64,000 nucleotides of DNA from Lentzea sp. NBRC 105346 (GTDB taxonomy: Bacteria > Actinomycetota > Actinomycetes > Mycobacteriales > Pseudonocardiaceae): contig NZ_BSTQ01000021.1 in the NCBI RefSeq assembly GCF_030269605.1, forward strand, positions 62,001 through 126,000, given 5' to 3'. Shown here in pieces: positions 27,510 through 35,510 of the stretch. The first letter of the stretch is position 1. The number at the start of each line of letters is the position of its first letter. A program made the position numbers and the translations under genes. Under the pieces are notes generated by a model. The model searched no databases, had not been told where the DNA came from, and saw only the letters and a program-made list of their open reading frames with translations.

Positions 27510-28370
27510 CTACTTCGGACTGACCACCTTGTCCTGCCGGGCCCGCAACCTCGCACCCAGCTTCGACATCACCGTGAAGTAGTGCGTGGGTGCGATGCGC
27601 GCGAGCGCGTCGAACACGTAGGCGTCCGGCCCCACCAGAATCCGCGACTTCCCGCGCTCCACCCCGTGCTGGATGATCTCGGCCGCCTTGTCCGGCGTCG
27701 TCAGGGTGATCGCCTCGAACTGCGCCGCGATCTCCTCGTGCGTCCGCCCGCGCCCCTCGGGATCGTGGCGGATGCGCGCGTTGCGCACGATGTTGGTGCG
27801 GATACCGCCCGGATGCACGGTCACCGCACCGACTCCGGTGCCGAGCAGCTCCTGGCGCAGCGCGTCGGTGAACCCGCGGACGGCGAACTTCGAGGCGCAG
27901 TAAGCACTCTGGTGCGGCATCCCGAGCAGGCCGTACACGCTGGACGTGTTCACGATGACGCCGGAGCCCTGCTCTTTCAAAATCGGCAGGAACGCGCGCG
28001 TCCCGTTGACCACACCCCAGAAGTTGATCGAGAACAGCCACGAGTCGTCCTCGGGCACGGCGTCCGCGACGGTCGAAGCCGTTGTCACACCGGCGTTGTT
28101 GAACACCGCGGCCAGCGGCGCGGGCAGCCACGCGCGCACCTCGTCGGCGAACCGGAGCTGATCGGCGGCGTCGCTGACGTCGAGCACCCTGCTCAGCACC
28201 GGGCCGCTCAACGACGACGCCGTCTCGGCCAGACCGGTGGCATCGACGTCGGCGATGGCGACCGGGGAACCGAGGCGGGACAACCGTTGCGCGAGGCTGC
28301 GGCCGATTCCGGACGCGGCGCCGGTGATCATCACCGGGTGGCCGGCGATCTTACGGGGTGGTCGAGGCAT
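27510..28370 (-). CDS. Short-chain dehydrogenase/reductase
   Basis: A 286-residue classical SDR. The cofactor loop is TGAASGIGRSL, NNAG is at about residue 90, the catalytic Ser is in NTSSVYG and the Tyr-Lys pair is in YCASKFAV. A long C-terminal extension (TPDKAAEIIQHGVERGKSRI and on) is typical of lipid- or steroid-type SDRs. ADVD after the second strand suggests NAD preference. Its start overlaps the end of the P450 gene by 20 bases, so the two are translated together, and the pair may oxidise one substrate in turn. Confidence 0.92.
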   Translation of the reverse strand: MPRPPRKIAGHPVMITGAASGIGRSLAQRLSRLGSPVAIADVDATGLAETASSLSGPVLSRVLDVSDAADQLRFADEVRAWLPAPLAAVFNNAGVTTASTVADAVPEDDSWLFSINFWGVVNGTRAFLPILKEQGSGVIVNTSSVYGLLGMPHQSAYCASKFAVRGFTDALRQELLGTGVGAVTVHPGGIRTNIVRNARIRHDPEGRGRTHEEIAAQFEAITLTTPDKAAEIIQHGVERGKSRILVGPDAYVFDALARIAPTHYFTVMSKLGARLRARQDKVVSPK

Positions 28371-29670
28371 CGGTCCTCCTGCTGGCCGACGAGGTGCGGG
28401 CGGTCCGGCGGTGCACGATCGCGCGGCCGCCTTTGGCCGGGGCGTTGGCGACACCACGCGACCTCCAGCGTTCCGCAGGTTCCCCGGTCGGCGCCAGGGT
28501 GAGATCACGAAGGATGGTGCGCAGCACGACGTTCATCTCCATGGTCGCGAACGCCGCGCCGAGACACCGCCGAACGCCGCCACCGAACGGAATCCACTGG
28601 TAGAGATCCGGCCGGACGCCGACGAACCGGTACGGATCGAACGTCCGGGCGTTCGGGAAGACCGAATCGTCGTCGTGCAGCAGCCCGATGCTGACCAGCA
28701 CGACATAACCTTTCGGCACGGTCCAGCGGCCCAGCCGGAAACCGTCGGCGCGGACCTGGCGACCCACGAAGTCGATCACCGGCCGGGTGCGCTGCACCTC
28801 GAGGATCGTCGCGTCCAGCAACGTGCTGCCACCCGAGTCCACCTCGTCGACCAGCTCGCGCAGCAGCGAAGGGTGGCGGCGCAGTCGTTCGACGGCCCAC
28901 GCCAGGGTCGTCGCGGTCGTCTCGTGCCCGGCCGCGAGCAGCGTCAGCAGCTGGTCCGCGATGTCACGATGGCTCATCGCCGAACCGTCGTCGTAGCGGC
29001 TCTGCAGCATCATCGCCAGGATGTCGTCCCGGTCGTCAAGACCGTCAATTTTGCTAATCAGCCGCTCGACGATGGCGTCATAGGAACGGCGCAACGCCCA
29101 GAACCTGCGCCATCCGATCCCGCCGCGAGGCAACGGCAGCACGGCGAGCCACGAACCGAGGTTGATCAGGCGCGGTAACAGCTCCCGCAGTTCCGAGAAC
29201 TCCGCGCCCTCCGCGCCGAACACCGCGCGCAGGATGACGTTCAGGGTGATCCGAGTCATCGACGGCAGCGTCGCGAAGGCCTCGCCGTGCGGCCACGTCG
29301 CCACCTCGCGTTCGGTCTCCTCCTCGACGATCCGCTCGTAGGCGGCGAGCCTTCGGCCGTGGAACGGCGGGGTGAGCAGCTTGCGCTGCCTGCGGTGCTC
29401 CTCCCCCACCAGGGCGAAGATCGAACCAGGCCCGAGCACCCGGCCGAGGTTGCGGTCCATCTTGTCCGCGACCTCGGGACCGGACAGGAACAGCTGCTTG
29501 ATCTCGGCCGGATCGCTGATCACCAGCGCGCGGCCGAACGTCGGAACGTTGATGGTGAACGAGTCCCCGAAGCGCTCGCGCATTCGCGGGATTCCGCGTC
29601 GCGGATGGGTCAGCGCGTAGGCGGCCTGCAGGAACCGCGGAGCGGATGGACCAGGCGGAAGTGTCGTCAT
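28351..29670 (-). CDS. Cytochrome P450
   Basis: A 439-residue P450. The I-helix oxygen motif is AGHETTATT, the K-helix ExxR is in EVQRTRP and the heme loop is FGGGVRRCLGA (Cys ligand). The arrangement and the PHR-like ARTFDPYRFVG segment resemble the CYP110/CYP138-like group. No ferredoxin or reductase gene is adjacent. It forms an operon with the SDR downstream and is divergent from a TetR regulator, with operator repeats between that overlap its promoter. Confidence 0.94.
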   Translation of the reverse strand: MTTLPPGPSAPRFLQAAYALTHPRRGIPRMRERFGDSFTINVPTFGRALVISDPAEIKQLFLSGPEVADKMDRNLGRVLGPGSIFALVGEEHRRQRKLLTPPFHGRRLAAYERIVEEETEREVATWPHGEAFATLPSMTRITLNVILRAVFGAEGAEFSELRELLPRLINLGSWLAVLPLPRGGIGWRRFWALRRSYDAIVERLISKIDGLDDRDDILAMMLQSRYDDGSAMSHRDIADQLLTLLAAGHETTATTLAWAVERLRRHPSLLRELVDEVDSGGSTLLDATILEVQRTRPVIDFVGRQVRADGFRLGRWTVPKGYVVLVSIGLLHDDDSVFPNARTFDPYRFVGVRPDLYQWIPFGGGVRRCLGAAFATMEMNVVLRTILRDLTLAPTGEPAERWRSRGVANAPAKGGRAIVHRRTARTSSASRRTDASTTP

Positions 29671-29688
29671 CGACTATCACCATCCCGT

Positions 29689-29728
29689 GGTACGCCAGCG
29701 TACCAACCTGACGGTACGCCGATGTACC
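29689..29728. promoter_or_regulatory. Paired TetR operators between the P450-SDR operon and the tetR gene
   Basis: GGTACGCCAGCGTACC (29689-29704) is a perfect palindrome, and GGTACGCCGATGTACC (29713-29728) repeats it 24 bases on with a variant centre. They lie 19 bases from the P450 start and 31 from the regulator's start, so one dimer pair would control both directions. Confidence 0.72.
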
Positions 29729-29758
29729 ATTCGGCTCAAGAGCGGGAGAGGCAATATC

Positions 29759-30352
29759 GTGATCACCGTGCCGTCACCGACCACCACCGACCACCGGCGG
29801 CGGCTGCTCGACGGGCTGGCCGCGTCGATCGAGGAGAACGGCTACCGCCGCACGACGGTCGCCGACATCGTGCGGTACGCCCGCACCTCGCGGCGGACCT
29901 TCTACCAGTACTTCTCCGACAAGGAAGCCTGCCTCGTCGCGCTGCACCGGCACACGGCGACCCAGATGGTCGAGCAGATCTCCGGCGCCGTGGACTCCGC
30001 GGCCCCGTGGCGTGACCAGGTGCGCCAGGCGGTCGAGGCGTGGATCGCGTGCACGGAGGCACGGCCGGCGATCACGCTCAGCTGGATCCGCGAGGTGCCG
30101 TCGCTCGGCACGTCGGCCCGCGACCTGCAGCGCGACATCATGGAGTCGTTCATCGACATGATCCAGACGCTGACCGCGACCCCGGCCTGGCGCGAGGCGC
30201 GCACCACCCCGGTGCCCCGGCCGCTCGCGATCATGCTGCTCGGCGGCCTGCGCGAGCTGACCGCGACGACCGTCGAGGACGGCAGGCGGATCAGGGACAA
30301 CGCCGAACTCGCGGTCGCCGCGAGCATCACCCTGCTCGGCCCGATGCAGTAA
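29759..30352 (+). CDS. TetR-family transcriptional regulator
   Basis: A 197-residue repressor. The DNA-binding helices read HRRRLLDGLAASIEENGYRR, TTVADIVRYARTSRRTFYQY and FSDKEACLVAL. The C-terminal ligand domain has helices around MVEQISGAVDSAAPW and a late LAIMLLGGLRELTATTVEDG. A GTG at 29759 follows GGGAGAGG. It faces the P450-SDR operon, whose promoter carries two GGTAC-type palindromes, so it most probably represses that operon and itself until a P450 substrate or product binds. Confidence 0.9.
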   Translation: MITVPSPTTTDHRRRLLDGLAASIEENGYRRTTVADIVRYARTSRRTFYQYFSDKEACLVALHRHTATQMVEQISGAVDSAAPWRDQVRQAVEAWIACTEARPAITLSWIREVPSLGTSARDLQRDIMESFIDMIQTLTATPAWREARTTPVPRPLAIMLLGGLRELTATTVEDGRRIRDNAELAVAASITLLGPMQ

Positions 30353-30365
30353 GGTCTATACCACC
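30350..30365 (+). promoter_or_regulatory. DasR-like (dre) operator candidate
   Basis: The core GGTCTATACCA (30353-30363) differs at one central base from the DasR/GntR core GGTCTAGACCA. It lies 28 bases before the start of the following glycoside hydrolase gene. Confidence 0.45.
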
Positions 30366-30392
30366 GCCGCGTCATGCCACTTTGGAGGCTTG

Positions 30393-31394
30393 ATGGTCAC
30401 GCGGCGCGCGTTTCTGCTGGGTGCGTCCACCCTTCCGCTCATCGGGGCCGCCCCGGCGTCCCCGCTCGACATCGGCCGGAGCGCCGCGGACTACTGGATC
30501 CGCACGGCCAGCCTCGGCGGCAACGACTGGCAGGACGCCACCCTGCACAGCGGGGTCATGGCCCTCTACCGCGCGACCGGCGCGACCAAGTACCGCGACT
30601 ACACGCTCAGCTGGGCGAACAAGCACAACTTCAGGCTGAAGACGGGCAGCAGGCCGCACTTCGCCGACTACCAGGCGGCCGGGCAGCCCTACCTCGACCT
30701 GTACGAGGACAAGCCCGAACCGCGCCGGATCGAGGCGATCACCAAGGAGATCAACGCGACGATCGCCACTGGAAAAACTGATTACTGGACCTGGGTCGAC
30801 GCCCTGCACATGGCGATGCCGGTCTTCGCCCGCCTCGGCCACGCCGACTACGGCGACAAGCTCTACAAGTGGACCCGCGCCCGGCTGTGGGACAACGGCC
30901 TCTGGTGGCGGGACAGCAAGTACGTGAACAAGAACGTCTACTGGTCGCGCGGCAACGGCTGGGCGATCGCGGCGCTGGCCAAGACGCTGGACGTGCTGCC
31001 CGCGTCGTCGCCGTACCGGGCGTCGTACGTGGCGGACCTCCGCGCGATGGCCGGCCGGTTGGCCCAGGTCCAGCGCTCGGACGGGTTCTGGAACGTCAAT
31101 CTCGGCGACCCGAAGAACTATCCCGGCCCGGAGACGAGCGGCACGGCGTTCTTCACCTACGGCCTGGCCTGGGGTGTGCGCACCGGCGTGCTCGACGCGG
31201 CCACCTACCGGCCCGTCGCGCTGCGCGGCTGGGACGGCATGGTCAAGACGGCGCTGCACCAGTCCGGCAAGCTCGGATACGTGCAGGGACAGGGACAACA
31301 GCCGTCCGACCACCAGCCGGTCGGCCGCGACGACACGGCCAACTTCGGTGTCGGCGCGTTCCTGCTCGCCGCCACGCAGGTGGCGCGCATCTGA
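30393..31394 (+). CDS. Tat-exported glycoside hydrolase, GH88/GH105-like (unsaturated uronyl hydrolase type)
   Basis: A 333-residue enzyme with the Tat motif TRRAFLLG and a cleavage near GAAPAS. The (alpha/alpha)6 barrel segments include LHSGVMALYRATGATKYRDY, WTWVDALHMAMPVFARLG (Asp likely catalytic), YWSRGNGWAIAALAKTLD and SGTAFFTYGLAWGVRTG. The order D-A-L-x-M-A, SRGNGW-x-x and ETSGTA is diagnostic of the family that opens unsaturated rhamnogalacturonan or uronyl disaccharides. GGAGG lies seven bases before ATG 30393. A dre-like site overlaps the promoter. Confidence 0.88.
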   Translation: MVTRRAFLLGASTLPLIGAAPASPLDIGRSAADYWIRTASLGGNDWQDATLHSGVMALYRATGATKYRDYTLSWANKHNFRLKTGSRPHFADYQAAGQPYLDLYEDKPEPRRIEAITKEINATIATGKTDYWTWVDALHMAMPVFARLGHADYGDKLYKWTRARLWDNGLWWRDSKYVNKNVYWSRGNGWAIAALAKTLDVLPASSPYRASYVADLRAMAGRLAQVQRSDGFWNVNLGDPKNYPGPETSGTAFFTYGLAWGVRTGVLDAATYRPVALRGWDGMVKTALHQSGKLGYVQGQGQQPSDHQPVGRDDTANFGVGAFLLAATQVARI

Positions 31395-31578
31395 GTTCAC
31401 CTCCGGTTCGCGTGTACGTCACGCGACCGATGTCTCACCGCAACGCCTCCGGAAGGGTCTGTGGTGCGGGCACCTCGAAGGTCCCGTACCGCAGAGCCTG
31501 GCGTGCGGGTGCGCCCCGACGCCCCGCGCGCTGGGCTGGTCACTGCGCTCGACGTTTCTGAGCGGGAGGACCCCTTTG

Positions 31579-32034
31579 ATGAGCACCACCACGCATCCAG
31601 ACCTGTTGGTGGCCAAGGCTCAGTACGAAACCTCGTTCGGCTGGCGCGTCGAGGTGGACAGCGGGCACGGACGGCTGGTGATGCGGGCGGGCTGGGACCT
31701 CGACGCCGTCATCCTGCCCGCCCGCCTCGCCCACCGCGCCCTCGCGGAGCTCCGGTTCACGATGCTGGAAGGGCCGGTCGTGGCCACCCCGGGCGGCCAG
31801 TGGCTGACGTTCCTGACGACGCTCGCCGCCACCCGCCAGCCGACCCTGCCGCTCGAACTCCGGCGCTCGAAAGCGCAGGCCGTGCCGCGCGGCGGCCAGG
31901 TCGTCCTACCTCAGACCCCGTCCACCCGCACCGACATCCGCGACTGGCAGTGGGTCGTCGCACCCCGCCAGCACCGCTCCCCGCCACCCTGGTGCACCGT
32001 CATCGCCGCGGCCCGGCGCGCTGCGCGCTGGTGA
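31579..32034 (+). CDS. Hypothetical actinobacterial protein, 151 residues
   Basis: A soluble protein beginning MSTTTHPDLLVAKAQYETSF, with strands around GWRVEVDSGHGRLVMRAGWD and LDAVILPARL and an Arg/Pro-rich end. It has no signal peptide. The ATG follows GGGAGGA by about eight bases. I do not recognise the family. The upstream gap of 184 bases shows no clear gene or hairpin; the region is GC-rich and unremarkable. Confidence 0.6.
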   Translation: MSTTTHPDLLVAKAQYETSFGWRVEVDSGHGRLVMRAGWDLDAVILPARLAHRALAELRFTMLEGPVVATPGGQWLTFLTTLAATRQPTLPLELRRSKAQAVPRGGQVVLPQTPSTRTDIRDWQWVVAPRQHRSPPPWCTVIAAARRAARW

Positions 32035-32074
32035 GTCCACAAAGGACTGACCGACCGTGTGAGAGGCTGTCGGC

Positions 32075-32260
32075 ATGAGCAAACGGCTGTCGATCGGACT
32101 GGGCCTGTTACTGGCCCTGGTCGGGGCGGTGTGGACCTTCCAGGGGCTCGGCTACCTGGAGGGCAGCTTCATGACCGGTCAGAAGCTGTGGACCGCCATC
32201 GGCCTGCTGTGCGTCGGCGGCGGCCTCTGGCTGCTCGTCGCGGGCATCCGGCGCGAATAG
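32075..32260 (+). CDS. Small membrane protein, 61 residues
   Basis: Two membrane helices, LSIGLGLLLALVGAVWTF and LWTAIGLLCVGGGLWLLV, separated by an extracellular-type loop (QGLGYLEGSFMTGQ). The tail is GIRRE. The GLGYL-x-GSFMTG loop is a pattern I associate with conserved small actinobacterial membrane proteins. Function unknown. Confidence 0.72.
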   Translation: MSKRLSIGLGLLLALVGAVWTFQGLGYLEGSFMTGQKLWTAIGLLCVGGGLWLLVAGIRRE

Positions 32261-32352
32261 CCACAGTGGACGTTTCAATCCGGTCACGATGCCTGTTAGT
32301 ACAAATTCGGTTTCACTGCAAGGGGTTCCGCTAGGGCGGTGCTTCGATCAGT

Positions 32353-32946
32353 ATGTCGCGGGTGCACAGTACGGTCCGGAAGCCGAGAGCGGAAGCACCC
32401 GGAGACTTGACCCTGCCCGCGGCCCAGCGCGGCGACGAGCACGCGTTCCGCGTGCTCTACCGAGCGACTCAGCCGAAACTGTTGCGATACCTGCGGGTTC
32501 TCGTCGGGCCGGCGGACGCCGAGGACGTGGCATCGGACGCGTGGCTGCACATCGCCCGTGATTTGACGAACTTCAAGGGCGACCTGGACGGGTTCCGCGC
32601 GTGGGCGACGACGATCGCGCGAAATCGTGCGATGGATCATTTGCGCAGGCGGCAGCGGCGGCCGGTGGTGGACGGCGCCGAGGAGCTCCTCGACTCACCG
32701 GCCCGCGAGAACACCGCCGAAGAGGCGATGGACGCCGTCGCCACCGACGCGGCGCTGGCGTTGATCGCGCGGCTGCCGAAAGACCAGGCGGAGGCCGTCC
32801 TGTTGCGCGTGGTCATGGGCCTCGACGCGAAGGCCGCCGCCGAGGTGCTCGGCAAGCGTCCCGGAGCGGTGCGCACGGCCGCGCACCGCGGGTTGCGCAA
32901 GCTCCAGGAATACCTGGATTCACCAGGGAGAACATCCCGAGAGTGA
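32353..32946 (+). CDS. ECF-type RNA polymerase sigma factor
   Basis: A 197-residue sigma factor. Region 2 is HAFRVLYRATQPKLLRYLRV to DGFRAWATTIARNRAMDHLR and region 4 is LPKDQAEAVLLRVVMGLDAK to VRTAAHRGLRKLQEYL. The -10-recognising AEDVASDAWL and the RNRAMDHLRRR segments are clear. It is followed after 34 bases by a gene encoding a membrane-spanning protein likely to be its anti-sigma partner, and further on by a zinc-finger protein. The stress it senses is unknown. Confidence 0.93.
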   Translation: MSRVHSTVRKPRAEAPGDLTLPAAQRGDEHAFRVLYRATQPKLLRYLRVLVGPADAEDVASDAWLHIARDLTNFKGDLDGFRAWATTIARNRAMDHLRRRQRRPVVDGAEELLDSPARENTAEEAMDAVATDAALALIARLPKDQAEAVLLRVVMGLDAKAAAEVLGKRPGAVRTAAHRGLRKLQEYLDSPGRTSRE

Positions 32947-32980
32947 CACTTTCGACGGGTACGGCGCTGAAGGACATGAG

Positions 32981-33616
32981 ATGAGCACGAACCGCATCGG
33001 ACGACGCACCGCTGAGCGACTGCTCCGCGGGCTGCCGCGGACCGGTCCGGACCGCCTGGACGACTTGCTCGCCGCGGCGGCCGCACCGGCCCGCGAGAGC
33101 GAGCTGTCCGGTGAGGGCGCCGCCATGGCGGCGTTCCGAAGTGCTCAGCTCGCTCCTGCGACGCACCCCCGGAGACGCTCGATGATCAAGATCGGACTGG
33201 CGAAACTGTTGACGGCCAAGGCCGCCGCCGTCGCCGTGGTGGCCGCCGGCGGCATCGCCGTGGCGGCCGCGGCGGGCGGTCTGCCCGGACCGGACAACGA
33301 CGCACCCAAGCCCCAGCACGGCAACCAGGTCGTCGAGCACACCGGCAACGGTGAAAAGCCTGCCACCAAAGAGAAGGGCAACGGCGACAACCCGTCCCCG
33401 TCACCCTCGCTCAAGGGCCAGTGCCAGGCCTACACCGCGGGCGCGGGCGAAGACCACGGCAAGAAGCGCGACAACCCGTCGTTCGCCGCACTGGCCGCCG
33501 CCGCGGGCGGCGAGGACAAGGTGGACACGTTCTGCGCCGACCTGCTCGCGGACAAGCCCGGGAAGACCGATCCCGGGAAGTCCGACGAGCACCAGAAGGA
33601 CAAGCCCAACCGCTGA
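32981..33616 (+). CDS. Probable membrane-anchored partner of the ECF sigma factor
   Basis: A 211-residue protein. A cytoplasmic part of about 70 residues (RTAERLLRGLPRTGPDRLDDLLAA) is followed by a membrane helix (AVAVVAAGGIAVAAAAGG, about residues 80-105) and an extracytoplasmic Lys/Asp/Pro-rich segment with two cysteines (KGQCQAY and DTFCADLL) that may be oxidised. It follows the sigma gene closely. An anti-sigma role is inferred from position and topology only; no zinc finger is present. Confidence 0.7.
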   Translation: MSTNRIGRRTAERLLRGLPRTGPDRLDDLLAAAAAPARESELSGEGAAMAAFRSAQLAPATHPRRRSMIKIGLAKLLTAKAAAVAVVAAGGIAVAAAAGGLPGPDNDAPKPQHGNQVVEHTGNGEKPATKEKGNGDNPSPSPSLKGQCQAYTAGAGEDHGKKRDNPSFAALAAAAGGEDKVDTFCADLLADKPGKTDPGKSDEHQKDKPNR

Positions 33617-33721
33617 CATTCGGCGCCCCTGACTCTCCCCAGGGGTTTCGCCGGTTCCGGGACGGGCGGCGGCTGCTCCCCCACCCGCCGCCGCCCGTCC
33701 ACCCCCAGACCTGGAGTGGCC

Positions 33722-34033
33722 ATGTTCGAGGCGTGTCCGCACACCATCTCGGCCGGCAGCTTCCTGCTCGGACTGCTCACCGACGAGGAGACCTCCGAGT
33801 TCCGTCAGCACAGCGCGAGGTGCGTGCACTGTCAGTGGGAGATCATCGAGCTGATGCCGGGCGCGTTGTTCCTCGAGGAGCTCAAGGCCCGCAAGCGCGC
33901 CGCTAGCCTGCCTGAACCAGCACCGTGCACCAGATCTCGTTCTGGTCGCCAATGCCACAGTCGGCGATCTCGCCGTCGCGGATCTTCGTCCACACGCCCG
34001 CCGACCGCCAATGCCAGGTGCCCACGCGAGTGA
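33722..34033 (+). CDS. Zinc-finger (zf-HC2-like) protein, possible anti-sigma factor
   Basis: The first 62 residues (MFEACPHTISAGSFLLGLLT onward) carry a clear H-x3-C-x2-C motif, QHSARCVHC, and a preceding His, as in zf-HC2 anti-sigma domains. The protein continues another ~40 residues with low-complexity Arg/Ser, all read opposite to the secreted-protein gene on the other strand. That tail is probably not native, so the gene may be 3'-truncated. CTGGAG precedes ATG 33722. It is 105 bases after the previous gene of the sigma cluster. Confidence 0.65.
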   Translation: MFEACPHTISAGSFLLGLLTDEETSEFRQHSARCVHCQWEIIELMPGALFLEELKARKRAASLPEPAPCTRSRSGRQCHSRRSRRRGSSSTRPPTANARCPRE

Positions 34034-34376
34034 ACCGCTCGTGGTAGCCCCAGTTGTTGAACGTGAAGGCGTCGACGTCGTAACCGGTGCCGTTGCCGCC
34101 GCGCACCCCGTTGCCCATCGACAACTGGTTGCACGGCGCGTGCCAGAAGTTGCTGCCGGTGCCGCCGTCGCGGTTCCACACGTCGCAGAAGCCTGAACCG
34201 CTGCCCAGTGTCGTCGTGTAGTACATCGTCCGGCCGGTCCGGTTCTTCACCGCGCCGCAGAAGCGGCCGGTGCAGTTGCCCGCCTGCGCGGCGGGCGCCT
34301 CGACGACCGTGATGCCGGTCGCGACGGCGAGCGCGGTGGTGATCGTCGCGACCGCACGGCCCAAGCGCCTGTTCAT
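33903..34376 (-). CDS. Small secreted protein, 157 residues
   Basis: An exported protein with a signal peptide (RRLGRAVATITTALAVATGI, cleavage near PAAQA) and a mature part of about 125 residues with six cysteines, e.g. GNCTGRFCGAVKN, FCDVWNRDGG, APCNQLS, ADCGIGD and EIWCTVLV. Aromatic-rich strands such as NNWGYHERFTRVGTWHW suggest a compact beta fold. Function unknown. AGGAGGGGG precedes the ATG. The 3' end overlaps the zinc-finger gene by 131 bases. It shares its promoter architecture with the secreted protein at 2267. Confidence 0.75.
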   Translation of the reverse strand: MNRRLGRAVATITTALAVATGITVVEAPAAQAGNCTGRFCGAVKNRTGRTMYYTTTLGSGSGFCDVWNRDGGTGSNFWHAPCNQLSMGNGVRGGNGTGYDVDAFTFNNWGYHERFTRVGTWHWRSAGVWTKIRDGEIADCGIGDQNEIWCTVLVQAG

Positions 34377-34452
34377 CTTTCCCCCTCCTGAATCGGCCTG
34401 CGCGGGGCAGCCTCAGCCGCTTCACCAAGTAGGTCAAGGCAATCCGGCGTTT

Positions 34453-34510
34453 CTGGGACGCTGGGACGCGGACGCGTCCCTGAGCTGGGGGTTCTCCGGC
34501 GGCTGGGACG
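34453..34510 (-). promoter_or_regulatory. Three-box CGTCCCAG regulatory element (copy 2)
   Basis: In the gene's direction the boxes are at 34510-34503, 34468-34461 and 34460-34453. Box 1 to box 3 is 50 bases, and CAGCTCA starts 15 bases after box 1, exactly as at 2129-2188. Box 3 ends 76 bases before the start codon. Confidence 0.6.
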
Positions 34511-34570
34511 CGCGTGGACCGCCGGCTCTGGGGTCGCCCGACCCGCGCGAGCGGAGAAGACTCTGCTGAC

Positions 34571-35425
34571 ATGCATTCCGTCGGCATTGTGCTGCACCCG
34601 CGACGCGACTCCGCGGCGGCGGTCGAGGCCATGCTGGGCTGGGCGACCGGCCGCGGCATCGAGGTCCTCGGCATCGGCGCCGAGATCGAACGGCTGAACT
34701 GCGCGGCGACCGCCGTGCCCGCCGACGAGCTCGGCAGAAGGTCCGACCTGGTGGTCAGCCTGGGCGGTGACGGCACGATGCTGCGGGCGATGCGGCTGGC
34801 CGACGGGCAGCGCGCCCCGGTGCTCGGCGTCAACCTCGGCAAGCTCGGCTTCCTGGCCGAGGTCGACGTGCCGGAACTACCCGGCGCGTTGTCCGCGATC
34901 GACGACCACGCGTTCACGCTCGAACCCCGCCTCGCCGTGGACGCCGTCCTCAATGGACAGACACTCACCGCGTTCAACGACGTCGCAGTGGTGCGGGTGC
35001 CCGGCGACGGCAGCGCGGTGGTGGCGGTGCGCGTCGCGGGCCAGCGGTTCGTCAGCTACGCGGCCGACGCGGTCGTCGTCGCCACCCCGACCGGCTCGAC
35101 CGCGTACAGCTTCTCGGCGGGCGGCCCGATCACCAGCCCCAACGTCGAGGCGCTGCTGGTCACGCCCGCCGCGCCACACTCCGCGTACAGCCGGGGCGTG
35201 GTGCTGTCCGTGCACGACACCCTCGACCTGGACATCCTGCCGGGCAGCGGGCGGCTGGCCGTCGAGGTGGACGGTCAGATCGGCGGCTACGCCTCGCCCG
35301 GCGACCGGATCGAGCTGCTGGCCCGGCCCGGCGCGGCCCGTGTGGTCCGCCTCGGCATGACGACGTTCTACCAGCGTGCCCGGCGCAAGCTGCGCCTCAC
35401 CGACTCAGCGGAGATCGCGGAGTAG
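34571..35425 (+). CDS. nadK: NAD kinase
   Basis: A 284-residue enzyme phosphorylating NAD to NADP. The kinase signature is VVSLGGDGTMLRAMRL, followed by GVNLGKLGFLAEVD and the substrate-binding VVATPTGSTAYSFSAGGPI. The length is that of bacterial NAD kinases. It is the second NAD-linked gene type in the window, with Sir2 and the NrtR-type regulator 11 kb on; there is no operon link. Its start lies about 60 bases from the boxes at 34453-34510, on the opposite side from the secreted-protein gene. Confidence 0.92.
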   Translation: MHSVGIVLHPRRDSAAAVEAMLGWATGRGIEVLGIGAEIERLNCAATAVPADELGRRSDLVVSLGGDGTMLRAMRLADGQRAPVLGVNLGKLGFLAEVDVPELPGALSAIDDHAFTLEPRLAVDAVLNGQTLTAFNDVAVVRVPGDGSAVVAVRVAGQRFVSYAADAVVVATPTGSTAYSFSAGGPITSPNVEALLVTPAAPHSAYSRGVVLSVHDTLDLDILPGSGRLAVEVDGQIGGYASPGDRIELLARPGAARVVRLGMTTFYQRARRKLRLTDSAEIAE

Positions 35426-35453
35426 CAACCTGATCAGGTGACTTGCCAATGGG

Positions 35454-35474
35454 TAATGAAAACCACTATCAATA
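35454..35474 (+). promoter_or_regulatory. Zur/Fur-like box candidate
   Basis: The inner TGAAAACCACTATCA (35457-35471) matches the actinobacterial Zur consensus TGAAAATCATTTTCA at 12 of 15 positions, and flanking TAA/ATA fits the longer palindrome. A separate inverted repeat, ACCACTAT-CA-ATAGTGGT, overlaps it. It is 36 bases before the following gene's start. Confidence 0.42.
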
Positions 35475-35510
35475 GTGGTGACCGTTCGTCCGCCCAGTGG
35501 AGGTCCGCCC

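Noticed and set aside
33626-33646. CCCCT/AGGGG hairpin after the sigma-factor partner gene
   Set aside because: Only five base pairs, not convincing as a terminator.
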